NCBI RefSeq assembly: GCF_010731895.1
Contig: NZ_AP022596.1
Span: forward strand, 1,426,001-1,490,000
Length of the DNA: 64,000 nt
From: Mycolicibacterium helvum
GTDB taxonomy: Bacteria; Actinomycetota; Actinomycetes; Mycobacteriales; Mycobacteriaceae
Reading direction: 5' to 3'
Shown: positions 61,382 to 64,000 of the stretch, in pieces
How the letters are laid out: every line of letters starts with the position of its first letter
Position numbering within the stretch: position 1 is the stretch's first letter
Position numbers and translations under genes: made by a program
The notes under the pieces: generated by a model
What the model was told of the DNA's origin: nothing
Databases searched by the model: none
What the model saw: only the letters and a program-made list of their open reading frames with translations

Positions 61382-62290
61382 ATGAACTCCCTGACAACGA
61401 CATACCTGGCTGCCGGCAAGTGGCACGACTTCTGGGCCGGAAATCTGGGCGAGTGGCTGCGCACCAAGGGCTTGCACATCGTGCTGGTGATCGCCGCCGC
61501 CATAGTGGCCACCCGACTCATCCGCTGGATCGCGTCAATGATCGCCCGACGTCTGGACACCGGCCATGAGCTGGTGCGCTCGGAGAGCGCCAAGCACCGT
61601 GCCGCAGTCGCCTCCGTGATCTCGTCGGTGGCCATCGCCATTCTCTATGTGGTGGTTTCCGTCGACGTATTCGACCAACTCGGCCTGCCGATCGGCTCGC
61701 TGGTCGCGCCGGCGGCAGTCCTCGGCGCCGCACTGGGTTTCGGTGCGCAGCGGATAGTGCAGGACCTGCTCAGCGGGTTCTTCATCATCACCGAGAAGCA
61801 GTACGGCTTCGGTGACCTGGTGGCGTTGGCGGTCACCGGATCGTCCGCCGAGGCGCAGGGCACCGTCGAGGACGTCACGCTGCGGGTGACCAAACTCCGC
61901 ACCAGTGACGGCGAGGTGTTCACCATCCCCAACGGCCAGATCGTCAAGGCGCTGAACCTGTCCAAAGACTGGGCCCGCGCTGTCGTCGACATCCCGGTGC
62001 CCGCCAGCGCGGATCTCAACAAGGTCAACGACGTGCTGCACGAAGTCGCGGCGGCCGCGACCACCGACGCACGCCTGGACCAATTGCTGCTGGACGAGCC
62101 CTCACTGATGGGCGTGGAGAGCATCAAGCTGGACACCGTCAACCTGAGGATGGTCGCCCGCACCCTGCCGGGCAAGCAGTTCGAGGTCGGCCGGATGCTG
62201 AGGTCGATGGTGCTGCGCTCGCTGCGTCAGGCCGGAATCGCCAGCCCCGCCAAACCAACGACGGTCGAGGCGGTGGCCAGCTCGAGCTGA
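61382..62290 (+). CDS. MscS-type mechanosensitive ion channel
   Basis: A 302-residue inner-membrane channel that opens under tension to release solutes. Three membrane segments lie in residues 28-120, the third being the pore helix with small residues (GAALGFGAQRIVQDLLSGFF). The beta domain follows (GTVEDVTLRVTKLRTSDGEV, FTIPNGQIVKALNLSKDWAR) and an alpha/beta C-terminus. AAAGGACCC precedes the ATG. I do not recall an MscS gene between gpdA1 and htpX in M. tuberculosis, so this may be an insertion or a loss there. Confidence 0.9.
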   Translation: MNSLTTTYLAAGKWHDFWAGNLGEWLRTKGLHIVLVIAAAIVATRLIRWIASMIARRLDTGHELVRSESAKHRAAVASVISSVAIAILYVVVSVDVFDQLGLPIGSLVAPAAVLGAALGFGAQRIVQDLLSGFFIITEKQYGFGDLVALAVTGSSAEAQGTVEDVTLRVTKLRTSDGEVFTIPNGQIVKALNLSKDWARAVVDIPVPASADLNKVNDVLHEVAAAATTDARLDQLLLDEPSLMGVESIKLDTVNLRMVARTLPGKQFEVGRMLRSMVLRSLRQAGIASPAKPTTVEAVASSS

Positions 62291-62295
62291 CGGGG

Positions 62296-63162
62296 CTAGT
62301 GCCCGGCCATTTTCTCCAGCCGGGCAATCCGATCCGAGATCGGCGGATGCGTGGAGAACAACTTGCCGATCTTCTCGCTGGCGCGGAACGGGCTGGCGAT
62401 CATCAGGTGCGCCTGGTCGGCCAGCTGCGGCTCGGGCGGCAGCGGCGCGTTCTCCACCCCGCCGCTGATCTTGCGCAGCGCCGAGGCCAGCGCCAACGGG
62501 TCACCGGAGAGCTGCGCCCCGGACTCGTCGGCCTGGTACTCCCGCGAGCGGGACACCGCCAACCGGATCAGCGACGCGGCAATCGGCCCGAGCAGCGAAA
62601 CCAGCAGCAGAGCAAACGGATTGGCACCGCCTTCGCGGTTGCCGCCACCGAACATCCCGGCGAACAACGCGATGTTGGCCAGCGCGGTGATCACCGAGGC
62701 CAGCGCACCGGCCACGCACGAGATCAGGATGTCGCGGTTGTAGACGTGTGAGAGTTCGTGGCCGAGCACCGCGCGCAGTTCACGCTCGCTGAGCAGGTCA
62801 AGGATTCCGGTCGTCACACAGACCGCGGCGTTGCGCGGGTTACGACCGGTGGCGAAGGCGTTGGGGTTGGCGGTGTCGCTGATGTAGAGCCGCGGCATCG
62901 GCTGATGGGCGGTGGTGGCCAACTCCCGCACCATCGAGTAGATCTGCGGGGCCTGCACCTCGGTGATCGGCTGGGCGTGCATCGCGCGCAGTGCCAGCTT
63001 GTCGGAGTTGAAGTACACGTAGACGTTCATGCCGATGGCGAACACCAGGGCCAGGAACATGACGTTGCGACCGAACAGCGATCCGATGAAGACGATCAGC
63101 GTCGACATTCCGACAAGCAGCATGAACGTCTTGAACGTGTTGGCGGTCGGATGCCAAGTCAT
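62296..63162 (-). CDS. htpX: HtpX membrane metalloprotease
   Basis: A 288-residue inner-membrane zinc protease of the M48 family that degrades misfolded membrane proteins. The zinc motif HELSH is at 135-139 and the third ligand glutamate lies in [14 protein letters not shown]. Two N-terminal membrane helices (11-50) and two central ones are visible. AGGAGGAATAC precedes the ATG. It corresponds to Rv0563 and lies downstream of the polyprenyl synthase gene on the same strand. Confidence 0.93.
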   Translation of the reverse strand: MTWHPTANTFKTFMLLVGMSTLIVFIGSLFGRNVMFLALVFAIGMNVYVYFNSDKLALRAMHAQPITEVQAPQIYSMVRELATTAHQPMPRLYISDTANPNAFATGRNPRNAAVCVTTGILDLLSERELRAVLGHELSHVYNRDILISCVAGALASVITALANIALFAGMFGGGNREGGANPFALLLVSLLGPIAASLIRLAVSRSREYQADESGAQLSGDPLALASALRKISGGVENAPLPPEPQLADQAHLMIASPFRASEKIGKLFSTHPPISDRIARLEKMAGH

Positions 63163-63237
63163 GTATTCCTCCTCCGAGCAAACGCACTCTCTGCGGAGAT
63201 TAACGCTTCGAACCGACTGCGAGGTTCCGCGAATCGC

Positions 63238-64000
63238 TCAGCCGTGGCGGTTGATTGTGTAGTCCATCAGTGAGGCCAGTGCCCGACGGCCCGGCCCGTC
63301 GGGCAACCCGGCCAGCTCCTCACCGGCCTGTTCGGCATACCGCTGGACAGTGGCCTTGGCTTTGGCGATGCCGTCTCCGGAGCGCAGCAGCGCCAGTGCC
63401 TCGGCCAGTGCTTCGTCGTCGTCGATCGGGCCTTTCACCAGTTCGCGCAGCCGGTCGGCGTCGCGTCCGGTCTCATTCAAGGCATACAGCACCGGCAGCG
63501 TGTGCACGCCTTCCCGCAGGTCGGTGCCCGGTAGCTTGCCCGACTCGTCGGGGTCACTGTCGATGTCGATGATGTCGTCGGAGATTTGGAATGCGGTGCC
63601 GACGATGCCGCCGAGCCGGCTCAGCCGCTCGACCTGATCCTCGGTGGCGCCGGCGAAGGTGGCGCCGAACTGGCCCGACGCCGCGATCAGGCAGGCGGTC
63701 TTCTCGTAGACCACCTTCAGGTAATGCTCGACCGGATCCACACCCGCGGTGTTGCCCTTGGTCTCCCGCATCTGGCCCGTCACCAGCTGGGCGAACGTCT
63801 CGGCGATGATGCGGACCGCGTCCGGGCCGAGCCGGCTCACCAGTCGCGACGCCGTCGCGAACAGGTAGTCGCCGGCCAGGATCGCGATGTTGTTGCCCCA
63901 TCGGGCGTTGGCGCTGGGCGCCCCGCGGCGCATCTGTGCCTCGTCCATCACGTCGTCGTGATACAGCGTCGCCAGGTGCACCAGCTCGATCACCGCGCCG
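63238..64000 (-). CDS. grcC1: Polyprenyl diphosphate synthase, GrcC1-like (partial)
   Basis: The gene runs off the window's right edge; 253 C-terminal residues are seen. Both aspartate-rich motifs are present: HDDVMDEAQMRRG (first) and FQISDDIIDIDSD (second), with KTACLIAASGQFGA between. Trans-type prenyl synthases elongate isoprenoid chains, here probably for menaquinone side chains. Position upstream of htpX matches Rv0562 in M. tuberculosis. The start lies beyond 64000. Confidence 0.9.
   Translation of the reverse strand, partial: GAVIELVHLATLYHDDVMDEAQMRRGAPSANARWGNNIAILAGDYLFATASRLVSRLGPDAVRIIAETFAQLVTGQMRETKGNTAGVDPVEHYLKVVYEKTACLIAASGQFGATFAGATEDQVERLSRLGGIVGTAFQISDDIIDIDSDPDESGKLPGTDLREGVHTLPVLYALNETGRDADRLRELVKGPIDDDEALAEALALLRSGDGIAKAKATVQRYAEQAGEELAGLPDGPGRRALASLMDYTINRHG

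Noticed and set aside
1..64000. CRISPR arrays or insertion sequences
   Set aside because: No regularly spaced repeat array and no transposase-like product were seen; the only mobile element is the tRNA-Tyr prophage remnant.

Overview
The window reads as chromosome of a fast-growing mycobacterium (Mycolicibacterium-like). The grounds are the GC-rich mycobacterial codon use with frequent GTG/TTG starts, a complete yrbE-mce operon with a tandem-TetR Mce3R-type regulator, a fatty-acyl-AMP ligase, a DesA3-type desaturase, a mycobacterial haemophore, six intact GAF-ANTAR proteins, and a right end that keeps the M. tuberculosis Rv0562-Rv0566c gene set (grcC1, htpX, gpsA, monooxygenase, yajQ). The genus call rests on sequence recognition only; no search was run.

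Layout. 0-2.2 kb: a GT4 glycosyltransferase flanked by two decayed genes (a glycosidase C-terminus and a truncated GAF protein). 2-6.5 kb: small conserved proteins, an MHS-family transporter and a Ser/Thr kinase fused to an extracellular amino-acid-type binding domain. 6.8-12.3 kb: an acyl-AMP ligase, three GAF-ANTAR proteins and a desaturase. 12.3-17.5 kb: a TetR gene divergent from a three-gene operon (unknown protein, F420-type oxidoreductase, PEP-synthase/rifampin-phosphotransferase-like enzyme). 17.8-29.2 kb: the mce lipid-import operon with accessory genes and Mce3R-like regulator. 29.3-37.2 kb: mixed accessory genes, including a GH16 glucanase, a KAS III-like pair with one degenerate partner, a cupin, a DMT-like permease and an SRA-HNH modification-dependent nuclease. 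37.3-42 kb: a TPR-LuxR regulator with two transporters. 42-46.5 kb: secreted proteins, including a haemophore, a 20-residue-repeat solenoid and a 727-residue helical protein. 46.8-50 kb: a second GAF-ANTAR triad beside a SigF-type sigma factor. 52.2-55.9 kb: a 3.7 kb prophage remnant in tRNA-Tyr, bounded by 56-bp perfect repeats. 56-64 kb: the conserved yajQ-gpsA-htpX-grcC segment.

How it fits together. Several units concern envelope lipid supply and sensing: acyl-AMP ligase and desaturase next to GAF-ANTAR RNA-binding regulators, Mce import, and a receptor kinase with a solute-binding ectodomain. The two GAF-ANTAR triads have the same orientation and equivalent members, so they look like one duplicated sensory module; the second copy adjoins a SigF-type sigma gene that carries a SigF-like promoter of its own. 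The most distinctive items are the duplicated ANTAR module, the kinase-binding-protein fusion, the TetR-controlled phosphotransferase operon, the degenerate KAS III pair, the solenoid protein and the tRNA-Tyr prophage scar.
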